In this document: positions 1 to 7,618 of the stretch, piece by piece
Layout: each line of letters starts with the position of its first letter
Position numbering within the stretch: the first letter of the stretch is position 1
From: Winogradskya humida
Lineage (GTDB): Bacteria; Actinomycetota; Actinomycetes; Mycobacteriales; Micromonosporaceae
DNA length: 64,000 nucleotides
Reading direction: 5' to 3'
Assembly: GCF_016862215.1 (NCBI RefSeq)
Contig: NZ_BOMN01000063.1
Span: 1-64,000 of the forward strand
Position numbers and translations under genes: made by a program
Notes under the pieces: model-generated
What the model was told of the DNA's origin: nothing
The model's database searches: none
The model's input: the letters and a program-made list of their open reading frames with translations, nothing else

Positions 1-159
1 CTGCCCAGGTCGGCCCTGCTCAAGTGGGCCCTGCTCAAGTGCGCCCTGCCCAGGTCGGCCCTGCTCAAGTGCGCCCTGCTCAAGTGCGCCCTGCTCAAGT
101 CGGCCCTGCCCAGGTCGGCCCTGCTCAAGTCGGCCCTGCTCAAGTGGGCCCTGCTCAGG
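1..159. repeat. 15-bp minisatellite, 10.6 units, in frame within the transglutaminase-like gene
   Basis: Ten complete 15-bp units run head to tail from 1 to 150 and a partial unit follows to 159. Two main variants alternate, ctgctcaagtgggcc and ctgcccaggtcggcc. The period is a multiple of three and keeps the minus-strand reading frame open. The array reaches the window edge, so its full length is unknown. Confidence 0.95.
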
Positions 160-573
160 CTGCTGGTAGTCGATGATCCAGTGGTCGAGGCCCTTCCCCG
201 CCTGGAAGTACGTCCCGAACCCGCAGCGGGTCCGCGCCGCAATCCCCCGATGCCGGAGCAGAGCGCAGGCCAGAACAGCGAAGTGCCGACAGGTCCCGAT
301 AACCCGGTGCTCCGGCGACCGCGGCGACGTCAGCGGCGCAGGATCAAGCGCCATCAGCGCACTGACCATGTCGGCAGCCCGATGCAGCTGGTTCTCGGCA
401 AATCGCTCCTCCGGGACACCGGCCGCCCGGGCATCCGAGGGCTGGATCACCAGGTGGCGCACCAGATCACACAGCGCCACGGGGTCATAGGGCAAGCCTT
501 CGAGCGCCCCGGCCGGCACCCCGCTGAGATCGGTAAAAGCTCCGGCCGACGAGTAATCCATCACTGCTGCCAT
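1..573 (-). CDS. Transglutaminase-like protein interrupted by a pentapeptide repeat (3' end outside window)
   Basis: The reverse strand is open from an ATG at 573 to the window edge, 191 codons with no stop. The protein shows a transglutaminase-like Cys-His-Asp arrangement: Cys95 in GTCRHFAVL, His131 and Asp135 in DHWIIDY. Directly after that motif, from about residue 137, it becomes a run of 5-residue units of the type GPLEQ, GRLEQ, GALEQ and GRPGQ, which continues to position 1. In known family members the fold normally continues after the His/Asp segment, so the repeat appears to sit inside the domain rather than at its end; that is inference. An alternative ATG lies at 561, and neither start has a clear ribosome binding site. 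It lies 83 bp downstream of kdgK on the same strand. The substrate is unknown; the fold could be a protease, amidase or peptide N-glycanase relative. Confidence 0.75.
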   Translation of the reverse strand, partial: MAAVMDYSSAGAFTDLSGVPAGALEGLPYDPVALCDLVRHLVIQPSDARAAGVPEERFAENQLHRAADMVSALMALDPAPLTSPRSPEHRVIGTCRHFAVLACALLRHRGIAARTRCGFGTYFQAGKGLDHWIIDYQQPEQGPLEQGRLEQGRPGQGRLEQGALEQGALEQGRPGQGALEQGPLEQGRPGQ

Positions 574-601
574 GGACCAGAGCCTAGGCCGGGGGTACGA
601 C

Positions 602-655
602 ATCGCCCGGCACCCCAATATCGCCCGGCACCCCAACATCGCCCGGCACCCCAAC
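602..655. repeat. 18-bp tandem repeat just after the kdgK stop
   Basis: Three near-identical 18-bp units (atcgcccggcaccccaac and a variant ending in t) end one base before the kdgK stop complement at 657. The array fills most of the gap between kdgK and the transglutaminase-like gene. No other function is visible. Confidence 0.9.
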
Positions 656-656
656 G

Positions 657-1586
657 TCAACGCGCGACGTTGTCCGAAGCCGCGACCAGGAGCCCAAGAT
701 CCTCCCGCGACGGCATGCCCTCACAGTCCCCCGGCACCGTCACCGCGAACGCCCCCGCCGCGATCGCCGTGCGCAGCCGTGAATCCGCACCCGCACCGGC
801 CAGCCGCTCCGTGAGATAGCCGGCCACGAAGGCGTCTCCGGCACCCACCGGATCCACAACCGCCACCGATAGTGCTGGGAGCTCGTAACGCTCGCCGCCG
901 ATGAGCGCTTCGCAGCCACGCGCGCCGTCCTTGATGACCACTTCGGACGGACCAAGCGCGGCCAGGCCCTTCAACGGCGGCCCGTCGACGATCAGGGCAG
1001 CTTCGTCGGGGCCCGCGAAGACGAGGTCGGCGCGGGTGACCAGGTCCAGCAGCACGGGCGACGCGTCGTACCGCGACCACAGCTTCGAGCGGTAGTTGAT
1101 GTCGATCGAGACCGGCACCTGCGCCGCTTGGGCCGTTTCCACCGCTTGGAAGACCGTTGCACGGGCGGTGTCGCTCAGCGCCGGAGTAATGCCGGTGACG
1201 TGCAGAATGCTTGCCTCTCGCACTGTCTCCACCGGAATGTCGGCGGGGGCGAGGCGGGAACCGGCACTGCCCGCGCGGTGATAGTCGACGTGCAACACCG
1301 AACCCGTGCGGCGGTGCTTGACCATCAGTCCGGTGAAGGACGGGTCTCGGATCGTCACCGCTCGCACCCCGCCGGCGCGGAGCCGGTGCTCGATCAGGTC
1401 ACCCGCCGCATCCGGCCCGATGCGGCCTATCCAGACGGCGTCGCCGCCGAGACGAGCCACCCCCAGGGCGACGTTGCTCTCCGCGCCACCGATGCCGAAG
1501 GTGAAACCGCGTGCGTGCTCGAGCCGGCCGATCGTGTCGGCTGCGACCACGCCCATGGTCTCGCCGAAGGTGAGCAGCCCCGTCAT
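657..1586 (-). CDS. kdgK: PfkB-family 2-keto-3-deoxygluconate kinase
   Basis: A 309-residue ribokinase/PfkB-type sugar kinase. The N-terminal half has the family's GGAESNVALGVARLG substrate-binding stretch. The C-terminal signature DPVGAGDAFVAGYL, about residue 245, holds the catalytic Asp and the anion hole. The length is normal for 2-dehydro-3-deoxygluconokinases. The start ATG overlaps the stop of the upstream KDPG aldolase by four bases (ATGA), which implies translational coupling. That partnership is the main reason for assigning KDG as substrate: phosphorylation of KDG to KDPG followed by cleavage to pyruvate and glyceraldehyde 3-phosphate. The family alone would also allow ribose, fructose or adenosine. 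Confidence 0.88.
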   Translation of the reverse strand: MTGLLTFGETMGVVAADTIGRLEHARGFTFGIGGAESNVALGVARLGGDAVWIGRIGPDAAGDLIEHRLRAGGVRAVTIRDPSFTGLMVKHRRTGSVLHVDYHRAGSAGSRLAPADIPVETVREASILHVTGITPALSDTARATVFQAVETAQAAQVPVSIDINYRSKLWSRYDASPVLLDLVTRADLVFAGPDEAALIVDGPPLKGLAALGPSEVVIKDGARGCEALIGGERYELPALSVAVVDPVGAGDAFVAGYLTERLAGAGADSRLRTAIAAGAFAVTVPGDCEGMPSREDLGLLVAASDNVAR

Positions 1587-2224
1587 GATCGGGCGTAGGC
1601 CACGGCGTCGGCGGCGTGACGGGCGCGTCTGGCCAGGGCAGCGAGACTCCCGCCGCGAACGGCGTCACCGACGAGCGGGCTGCCCAGGCCCACCGCGGCA
1701 GCACCTGCGGAGAGCCAGGTGGCGATGTCGGAGATCTCGATGCCACCGGTTGGCATGATGCGCAGACCGGGCAGCGGGGCGTGCAGATCCTTGAGATAGC
1801 GCGGCCGGACCGCTGACGCCGGGAAGAGTTTGACCAGCGGCGCACCCGCGCGGCTGGCGTTGTAGATCTCGGTGGGGCTGAACGCGCCCGGATAGAACGG
1901 CACGCCGAAGCCGTCGAGGCCCGGCACGAGGACGGGCGAGACCAGGAAGGCCGCACCCGCGTCCACACTGGCCTTCGCGTCGTCGAGGGTGAGCACCGAG
2001 CCGGCGCCGAGGGCCACGTGCGGTGGTAGTTGCCGGCGCAGCCCCGCGATCGCGTCGATGGCGCCTTCGCAGGTCAGCGTGACTTCGAGCGCGGTGATGC
2101 CGGCTTCCACGAGCACGTCGCCGACGGCTGCGAAGTAGTCCGCAGTGGGCGCCCGCAGGACCGCGACCACCCCACTGCGAACAACCGACTCGGTGATCTC
2201 TTCAGAAACTGGATTGTCCGTCAT
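1583..2224 (-). CDS. eda: KDPG/KHG aldolase (2-dehydro-3-deoxy-phosphogluconate aldolase)
   Basis: A 213-residue class I aldolase with the usual Eda/KdgA order: VVAVLRAPTADY near the N-terminus, ALEVTLTCEGA with the catalytic Glu region, ALGAGSVLTLDDAK, the Schiff-base lysine in PLVKLFPASA, and the phosphate-binding IMPTGGIEISDIATWL. It cleaves KDPG to pyruvate and glyceraldehyde 3-phosphate. A purine-rich Shine-Dalgarno (aggggGAGGG) lies a few bases before the ATG at 2224. The next gene, kdgK, starts inside its stop codon, so the two form a KDG catabolic pair. A hypothetical membrane protein gene ends 49 bp upstream on the same strand and may share the transcript. Confidence 0.92.
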   Translation of the reverse strand: MTDNPVSEEITESVVRSGVVAVLRAPTADYFAAVGDVLVEAGITALEVTLTCEGAIDAIAGLRRQLPPHVALGAGSVLTLDDAKASVDAGAAFLVSPVLVPGLDGFGVPFYPGAFSPTEIYNASRAGAPLVKLFPASAVRPRYLKDLHAPLPGLRIMPTGGIEISDIATWLSAGAAAVGLGSPLVGDAVRGGSLAALARRARHAADAVAYARS

Positions 2225-2273
2225 GGATGCCCTCCCCCTTCGAAGGGCTCCAGCATCCCGCGCCCGGGCCGAC

Positions 2274-2846
2274 TCAGCCAGTGACGCGTGACTCCTGATT
2301 TTCCGCAGCTGCCCTCTTGAAAGTTGACCGGCGGGACTTCGGTGCCGACTCGGGCAGCGCGGGAGGCGGGGTGATCTCGATTCCCAGCTCCACGCGGATC
2401 GCGGCTTCCAGCTCCTGCATCACGAGCGACACCTGGCCGAGCATCTCGCGGACGGCTTTGCCCGGTTCCACCCCGGGCGGCGGCGTGGGGCTCGGGGTGT
2501 ACAGCTTCTCCAGCAGCAGGTGCACGGCGAGAGCGGCGCTGCGCACCGTTCCGGAGGACAGGAGACGCACCTGCATGACGGCGGGACCGGCCTCGTCGAG
2601 GTACGTGAACGGCGCGGGCATCGGCTGCCCGGAGTCCAGTGCTGCCCGCAGCCGGTAACTCGCCCGCTCGAACTGGGTCAGCAATGCGACATATGCGTCA
2701 CGGCGCTCGGCGTACCACCGTTTGGTGCGCTTGGCACGACTGCGCACGTAGTTGTTGCGGGCCGACACGAGCACTGCCACACCGGCGCCCACCAGGGCAG
2801 ACACTGCGGCGACGAGGGGAAGGCCCCACCACGGGATCTCAGACAC
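2274..2846 (-). CDS. Hypothetical single-pass membrane protein
   Basis: A 190-residue protein read from a GTG at 2846; the frame stays open further upstream, but that part overlaps the oxidoreductase gene antisense and looks non-coding. Residues 5-30 form one hydrophobic helix (GLPLVAAVSALVGAGVAVL), followed by a basic stretch (RSRAKRTKRWYAERRDAY) that would place the C-terminus in the cytoplasm. The rest looks helical, with a proline-rich segment near residue 130 and a basic tail. No family is recognised. It is divergent from the oxidoreductase at 3003 and lies 49 bp before eda. Confidence 0.6.
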   Translation of the reverse strand: MSEIPWWGLPLVAAVSALVGAGVAVLVSARNNYVRSRAKRTKRWYAERRDAYVALLTQFERASYRLRAALDSGQPMPAPFTYLDEAGPAVMQVRLLSSGTVRSAALAVHLLLEKLYTPSPTPPPGVEPGKAVREMLGQVSLVMQELEAAIRVELGIEITPPPALPESAPKSRRSTFKRAAAENQESRVTG

Positions 2847-3002
2847 GCGCTTACCGTAGCGATGCCCGGCACGCCGGTCGCAGCGGTGCACCAGATCGTG
2901 ACCGTTCAGCCCAGGGTCAGAAAATCGGTCCAGAAAATAGGCACGGAAAATTCGGCTCCCGCCCTTGACCTCCCCTCGACTGGAGGTCGGAGGGTCTATG
3001 GC

Positions 3003-3905
3003 ATGAGAGCCGCCACGTTCGACCGCTTCGGCCCGCCCGACGTCCTGCGCATCATCGAGCTGCCCGATCCCGAGCCCGGAGCCGGCCAGGTCCGGGTGCG
3101 GGTTCACGCCGCCGGGGTCCAGCCGTTCGACGTGAAGTTCCGGACCGGCCGGATGACCCGGGTCGAGACCGCCTTCCCACAGCGGATCGGCCAGGAATAT
3201 GCCGGGGTGATCGATCAGGTCGGCGCCGGCGTCACCGGCCTCGAGGTGGGCGCCGCGGTGCTCGGTTCCTCGATGCTCGACGCCTGTGCCGACTACGTGG
3301 TCGCCGACGCCGCCACTGTCGTCCCCAAGCCCGCCGAGCTCGGCTTCCCCGTCGCCGCCGGGCTGGTCGCCGCCGCGCAGACCGCCTCCGGCACCCTGCA
3401 GGAGCTTGGCGTGGGATCGGGCGACGTCCTGCTCATGCATGCCGGGGCCGGCTCGGTCGGCACGGTCGCCACCCAGCTCGCCCGGCTCGCGGGCGCCACC
3501 GTCATCGGCACGGCGAGCCCGGCAAACCACGACTATCTCAGAGAGCTGGGGGCGATCCCGGTGACCTATGGCGACGGCCTGGTCGACGCCGTCCGTGCTC
3601 TGGGTGAACGGGTGACCGTCGCCATCGACGCCGTGGGCGGCCAGGCGATCAAGCAGTCCGTGGAGCTCGGGGTGGCCCCGGAGCGGGTCGGCACCATCGT
3701 CGGTAACCCCTCCGCGCAGCAATACGGCGCCAGGATGGTCCGGGCCGGCCGCTCCCCGACCCGTCTGGCAGGAGTGATCGCGCTCGCCGCCCGGGGCGAG
3801 GTCGTCATGCCCGTGCAGGTCTACCCGTTCGCGCAGATCGTGGCAGCGCACACCCTCGTGGAGAGCGGCCACGGGCGGGGCAAGGTGGTCCTGTCCCTTG
3901 AATGA
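3003..3905 (+). CDS. Zinc-independent quinone oxidoreductase (MDR superfamily)
   Basis: A 300-residue medium-chain dehydrogenase/reductase of the quinone oxidoreductase class. The N-terminus has the typical GroES-like fold (MRAATFDRFGPPDVLRIIEL). The Rossmann motif is HAGAGSVGTVATQLARLAG near residue 145. The structural-zinc cysteine cluster of alcohol dehydrogenases is absent and the protein is shorter than zinc members, which supports an NADPH:quinone reductase. The ATG at 3003 matches the family N-terminus. The upstream neighbour is divergent and the GGDEF/EAL gene converges 10 bp downstream. The physiological substrate is unknown. Confidence 0.85.
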   Translation: MRAATFDRFGPPDVLRIIELPDPEPGAGQVRVRVHAAGVQPFDVKFRTGRMTRVETAFPQRIGQEYAGVIDQVGAGVTGLEVGAAVLGSSMLDACADYVVADAATVVPKPAELGFPVAAGLVAAAQTASGTLQELGVGSGDVLLMHAGAGSVGTVATQLARLAGATVIGTASPANHDYLRELGAIPVTYGDGLVDAVRALGERVTVAIDAVGGQAIKQSVELGVAPERVGTIVGNPSAQQYGARMVRAGRSPTRLAGVIALAARGEVVMPVQVYPFAQIVAAHTLVESGHGRGKVVLSLE

Positions 3906-3915
3906 TCAGCCCGGG

Positions 3916-6264
3916 TCAGACCTTCACGTCGCGGTGGATCAGCTCGGCATGGGCGGTGGCGACCAGGGGTTTGCCGAAAAGCCATCCCTGCCCCAGGTCA
4001 CAGCCCTGTTCATGGAGCCAGTCACGCTGCAGTTCGGTCTCGACGCCCTCCGCCACGACCCGCAGGTTCAGCGCTCCGGTCATCGCCAGCACGGCCCGCA
4101 CGATCGATTCGTTAGCCCCGTGCAGGCCGACCTCGGAGACGAACGAACGGTCCAGCTTCACGATCCCCACCGGGAGCAGGTTCAGATAACTCAGCGACGA
4201 GTAACCGGTGCCGAAATCGTCGATCGCCATGGTGACGCCCAGGTCGTGCAGGGCGTTGAGCGTGTCCAGGGCGGTCTCGATGTCCTCCATGACGCCCGAC
4301 TCGGTGATCTCGAGCCAGAGCGCCTCGGGTGGCAGCCCGGTCTCGGCCAGTACGTCCTGCACGAGCTGCACGAGCGCCCGGTCTCGCAGCTGGCGCACCG
4401 ACACGTTGACCGAGACGTGCAACGGCCGGGCGTCCGGCCCGCGTTCGGCCCGCCACGCGGCGAGCTGGTGGGCCGACTCGCGCAGCAGCCACGCGCCGGC
4501 GTCCACGATCAGGCCGGTCTCCTCGGCGATCGGGATGAACTGCAGCGGGGAGACCGGGCCGAGCTCGGGATGTTCCCACCGCATCAGCGTCTCGAAGCCG
4601 TCGAGCTCCCCCGTGGTCAGATCGATGATCGGCTGGTAGGTAGCAAACAGTTCACCGCGCTCCAGTGCCCCGCGCAGTGCCTGCTCCAGGTCCATCCGGA
4701 TGCGGACCCGCTCGCGCAGGGAGGAATCGAAAACGGCGTAAGCGTTCCGCCCGGAGCCCTTCGCCTTGTACATGGCGGTGTCGGCGTCCCGGATCAGTTC
4801 GACCGCGTGCGCGCCACCGAGCGACTTGGCCACGCCGATGGAGGCCGAGACGACGACGTTGCCGACAGACAGCTCGAACGGATGGACAAATACGGCCAGC
4901 ACCCGGGCGGCCAGCGACTCCGCGACAGCGGAGTGCGACGGGCTGGCCAGCGCGATGACAAATTCGTCGCCGCCGATCCGGCAGACCAGATCCTCGCCGC
5001 GTACCTGCGAGCTGAGCCGGCCCGCGACCGCGCAGAGCAGCTCGTCCCCGACCTCGTGACCCCAGTGGTCGTTGACCATCTTGAAGTGGTCGAGGTCGAT
5101 GAAGAGCAGGCTGATCTCCTGGCCCTCGGCGGACGCCCGGTCGCCCCATCGGGTGATGGTGTCGGTCAGCAGTTCCCGGTTCGGCAGGTCCGTCAGCTTG
5201 TCGTGGGTGGCTCGGCGCCGGGTGACGTTCTCGGCGCGGGCACGGGAGTTGTTGGAACGCACGACCCGGTAGAAGACGGTCATGATCAGCAGGACGCAGA
5301 GGACCGCCCGGACCGTGCCGTCCAGGACACCGCCGATCGGCTCGACCGTGGTGATGACGACCGGCACGGCCACCATCAGGGCGATCAGCCCGGTGCGCAG
5401 CTTCCCCAGTTTCGTGACGATGATCCGCTGCGGCTCGGTGAGGGTGCGCATCGACGGATGCAGCGTCGCCGCGCCGACCAGCAGAAAGGTCGCGGTGAAG
5501 AGCACGTCGACCAGGTGACCGGGCACGTCCGCCACGGCACCGTCGCGCAGCATGAAGAAGAAGTCGCCGATGAACATCGACGCGGCGGCGAGGTTCAGCA
5601 TCCACAGCGACGGCGCCCGGGCACCCGAGAGCGCGAGCTGTGCGACCAGGACCACGAGCACCACGTCGATGATCGGGAAGAACGCGTTGGCGACCCGCAG
5701 CGGCGGCAGCCCGTCCTGATCGATCGAGGGCGCCATCAGATAGGTCCAGCTCATGAAGCCCGCAGCGAGCCCGACAAGCACGGCATCAACCCTGGCGGGA
5801 TCGTCGTCGGCAGCTCGGCGCCGCTGCAGCATCGTCCCGAAGGCGTAACCCTCGAGCAGATAGGCGGGCAGCACGAAAGCATCCGGGATCAGGGCCATCG
5901 TGGTCGGCGGGGAGTCACCGGCGCCTGGCACGAGCGCCCGGATCACGATGCCGCCGAAAAAGAGCCACGCCGCCATCACCAGATGCACCCATGGTCCCCG
6001 CTGGTCGGGCAGCGCGATACGCCGCACGCCATAGGTCATGGCTCCCAGCCCGGCAGCTATGGAGAGCGCGAAAAGCGGCATGCGCAGAAGCTCCGGCCCC
6101 ACAGCGAGCAGCATCAGCGCACCCGCGGACCCGGCGGTGAACACCCAGGCCCGGGCGGCACTACGCCGAGGCAACCCATCGGAAGCCGCCGCAGCGACGG
6201 CCTCCGTGCCCTTCGGGACCAACGCAGAGATCACAACCCCCCATCGGCAGGTCGTGCCGCCCAC
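3916..6264 (-). CDS. Membrane-bound GGDEF-EAL c-di-GMP turnover protein
   Basis: A 782-residue protein. Roughly residues 35-335 are a multi-helix membrane region without a recognised sensor name. A GGDEF domain follows (about 360-520) with intact IGGDEF and, five residues upstream, RGED, which fits the RxxD inhibitory site. An EAL domain (about 530-775) follows. Its signature reads ETL in GFETLMRWEHPELG, and the metal and catalytic stretches DDFGTGYSSLSYL, KLDRSFV and VVAEGVETE are intact. Both synthase and phosphodiesterase activities are therefore plausible. The start is taken as GTG at 6264; an internal GTG shortly downstream is also possible because neither has a convincing ribosome site. 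It converges with the oxidoreductase gene. Confidence 0.88.
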   Translation of the reverse strand: MGGTTCRWGVVISALVPKGTEAVAAAASDGLPRRSAARAWVFTAGSAGALMLLAVGPELLRMPLFALSIAAGLGAMTYGVRRIALPDQRGPWVHLVMAAWLFFGGIVIRALVPGAGDSPPTTMALIPDAFVLPAYLLEGYAFGTMLQRRRAADDDPARVDAVLVGLAAGFMSWTYLMAPSIDQDGLPPLRVANAFFPIIDVVLVVLVAQLALSGARAPSLWMLNLAAASMFIGDFFFMLRDGAVADVPGHLVDVLFTATFLLVGAATLHPSMRTLTEPQRIIVTKLGKLRTGLIALMVAVPVVITTVEPIGGVLDGTVRAVLCVLLIMTVFYRVVRSNNSRARAENVTRRRATHDKLTDLPNRELLTDTITRWGDRASAEGQEISLLFIDLDHFKMVNDHWGHEVGDELLCAVAGRLSSQVRGEDLVCRIGGDEFVIALASPSHSAVAESLAARVLAVFVHPFELSVGNVVVSASIGVAKSLGGAHAVELIRDADTAMYKAKGSGRNAYAVFDSSLRERVRIRMDLEQALRGALERGELFATYQPIIDLTTGELDGFETLMRWEHPELGPVSPLQFIPIAEETGLIVDAGAWLLRESAHQLAAWRAERGPDARPLHVSVNVSVRQLRDRALVQLVQDVLAETGLPPEALWLEITESGVMEDIETALDTLNALHDLGVTMAIDDFGTGYSSLSYLNLLPVGIVKLDRSFVSEVGLHGANESIVRAVLAMTGALNLRVVAEGVETELQRDWLHEQGCDLGQGWLFGKPLVATAHAELIHRDVKV

Positions 6265-6379
6265 TTAGTGCGCCAGGCCGGGACGTTCCGGCGAGAAGCG
6301 TTTCCCAGGATGAACCTGCCAGAAGGTGTCAGCTATACCCGGCATGATCGAGACCGACTCCACCGACGAAAGGCCCGAC

Positions 6380-6745
6380 ATGCCCGGCTTCGCCACTCTG
6401 GCCATGATCAACCTCGACGCCGAGGACCCCGCGGCCCTGGCCGCCTTCTACTCGCAGGTCCTGGGCTGGGAGGTCCAGCACTCCCAGGACGAGTACGCAA
6501 TGATCGGCGACGGCTCCACCAGCATCGGATTCGGCAAGGTTCCCGGCTACTCAGGTCCGGGATGGCCCGGGGAGAGCACCCCGAAACGCTTCCACCTCGA
6601 CTTCTATGTCGACGACCTGGACAAGGCGGAGGAGCAGGCGCTCGCGCTCGGTGCGACCAGTCCGTCCGAGCAGCCCCAGCCGAACCGCTGGCGCGTGCTC
6701 CTCGACCCGGCCGGCCACCCCTTCGACGTCTGCCTGCGCTCCTGA
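6380..6745 (+). CDS. VOC-superfamily (glyoxalase/bleomycin-resistance-like) protein
   Basis: A 121-residue single-module vicinal-oxygen-chelate protein: MINLDAEDPAALAAFYSQVLGWEV at the N-terminus, FHLDFYVDDLDKAEEQALALGA in the middle and VLLDPAGHPFDVCL at the end. The C-terminal wording resembles the actinobacterial VOC-like group of unknown substrate. The ATG at 6380 is preferred because gaaagg lies six bases upstream; upstream in-frame ATGs at 6344 and 6326 lack this. Enzyme activity cannot be inferred. Confidence 0.8.
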   Translation: MPGFATLAMINLDAEDPAALAAFYSQVLGWEVQHSQDEYAMIGDGSTSIGFGKVPGYSGPGWPGESTPKRFHLDFYVDDLDKAEEQALALGATSPSEQPQPNRWRVLLDPAGHPFDVCLRS

Positions 6746-6771
6746 TTCAGGAGTTCCCCGGTTCAGCACGC

Positions 6772-6935
6772 ACGAAGCTCTCGGCTCAGACACGAACGAG
6801 GCTCCTGGTCCAGACACGAACAAAGCCCCTGGTCAAGGCGCGAGCACAGCCCTCGGGCCCGGCACGAACAAAGCCCCTGGTCCAGGCGCGAGCACGGCCG
6901 TTGGGCCCGGCATGAACACAGCTCCTGCCTCCGGC
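6772..6935. repeat. 24-bp tandem repeat after the VOC gene
   Basis: About seven units of 24 bp (for example acgaacaaagcccctggtcc plus four bases) run from 6772 to 6935, starting 26 bp after the VOC stop. Units alternate between an acgaacaaagcccc form and a gcgagcacagccct form. They fill most of the 276-bp gap before the ArsR-type gene. One frame would read as octapeptides like GPGTNKAP, but there is no start context. Confidence 0.9.
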
Positions 6936-6968
6936 GCCTACCAGGGTTCCTGGCTCGGGCGGGAGCTT

Positions 6969-7035
6969 GATTCCAAGCACTTGCTTGACATCGCCGCTCC
7001 GGAAGACCCAGGATTCCAAGCATGTCCTTGGAATC
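6969..7035. promoter_or_regulatory. Promoter and operator of the ArsR-type regulator
   Basis: GATTCCAAG occurs at 6969-6977 and 7012-7020, and its exact complement CTTGGAATC at 7027-7035. The last two form a perfect inverted repeat with 9-bp arms and a 6-base spacer that spans the start codon at 7022. TTGACA at 6985-6990 is a good -35 hexamer; the -10 is not obvious. This layout suggests autorepression by the encoded regulator. Confidence 0.6.
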
Positions 7036-7618
7036 TCATCCGGGGCGGCGGGTTGTCACCGATCCGCTCGCGCTCCGGGCACTCGCCCATCCGCTACGTC
7101 TCAAGATCTACGGGGTGGTCGGTCGTGAAGGCCGCATGACCGCCGCCGAGGCTGCCCGTCAGATCGGGATCAGTCAGGCGCTCGCATCGCACCACCTGCG
7201 ACAGCTGGCGAAGTACGGCTATGTGGAGCCGAGCCCCGCCGGGGACGGCCGGGAGCGCCCGTGGCAGATCACGTCCACCGCGAACAGGTTCCGGGGCGAC
7301 GACTCGCCCGAGGCCTGGGAGTCGGTGGAGTTCCTCGACCGCTACATGGCTGAGCAGGCCGTGGAGCAGCTCGCGGACTGGCAGTTGCGGCGCGAGGACC
7401 AGGATCCACGCTGGTCCGAGCTCGCCGGCTCGGATCAGTCCCTGCTGTACCTCACGATCGAGGAGGTGGCCGAACTCAAGGAGGCCGTGAACGCCCTGTT
7501 CGCCGAGCGCGCCCGGCGACGGCCGCTCGGTGACGCCACGAAGCGGCCCGCCGACGCCGTGCCGGTGAACTTCACACTGGTGACGGCCCCGCTACGCCCG
7601 ACGGCTTCCGGTGGCTGA
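7022..7618 (+). CDS. ArsR-family winged-helix transcriptional regulator
   Basis: A 198-residue regulator. Residues 14-75 form an ArsR-like winged helix: LRALAHPLRLKIYGVV, then TAAEAARQIGISQALASHHL as the helix-turn-helix, then a wing around YVEPSPAGDGRERPW. No metal-binding cysteine cluster is present, so the ligand is probably organic. The C-terminal part is helical and of unknown role. The sequence cagga lies eight bases before the ATG. The MFS gene starts at GTG 7611 inside the 3' end, so the two are translationally coupled, and the regulator probably controls the exporter. A candidate operator spans its own start codon. Confidence 0.87.
   Translation: MSLESHPGRRVVTDPLALRALAHPLRLKIYGVVGREGRMTAAEAARQIGISQALASHHLRQLAKYGYVEPSPAGDGRERPWQITSTANRFRGDDSPEAWESVEFLDRYMAEQAVEQLADWQLRREDQDPRWSELAGSDQSLLYLTIEEVAELKEAVNALFAERARRRPLGDATKRPADAVPVNFTLVTAPLRPTASGG

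Noticed and set aside
1..159. CRISPR array
   Set aside because: Units are contiguous 15-mers without spacers and are in frame with the transglutaminase-like gene.
3898..6915. Very long plus-strand open frame of 1005 codons opposite the GGDEF/EAL gene
   Set aside because: Shadow of high-GC coding DNA: Gln/His/Arg-rich composition with no domains, while the minus strand has clear GGDEF and EAL motifs.
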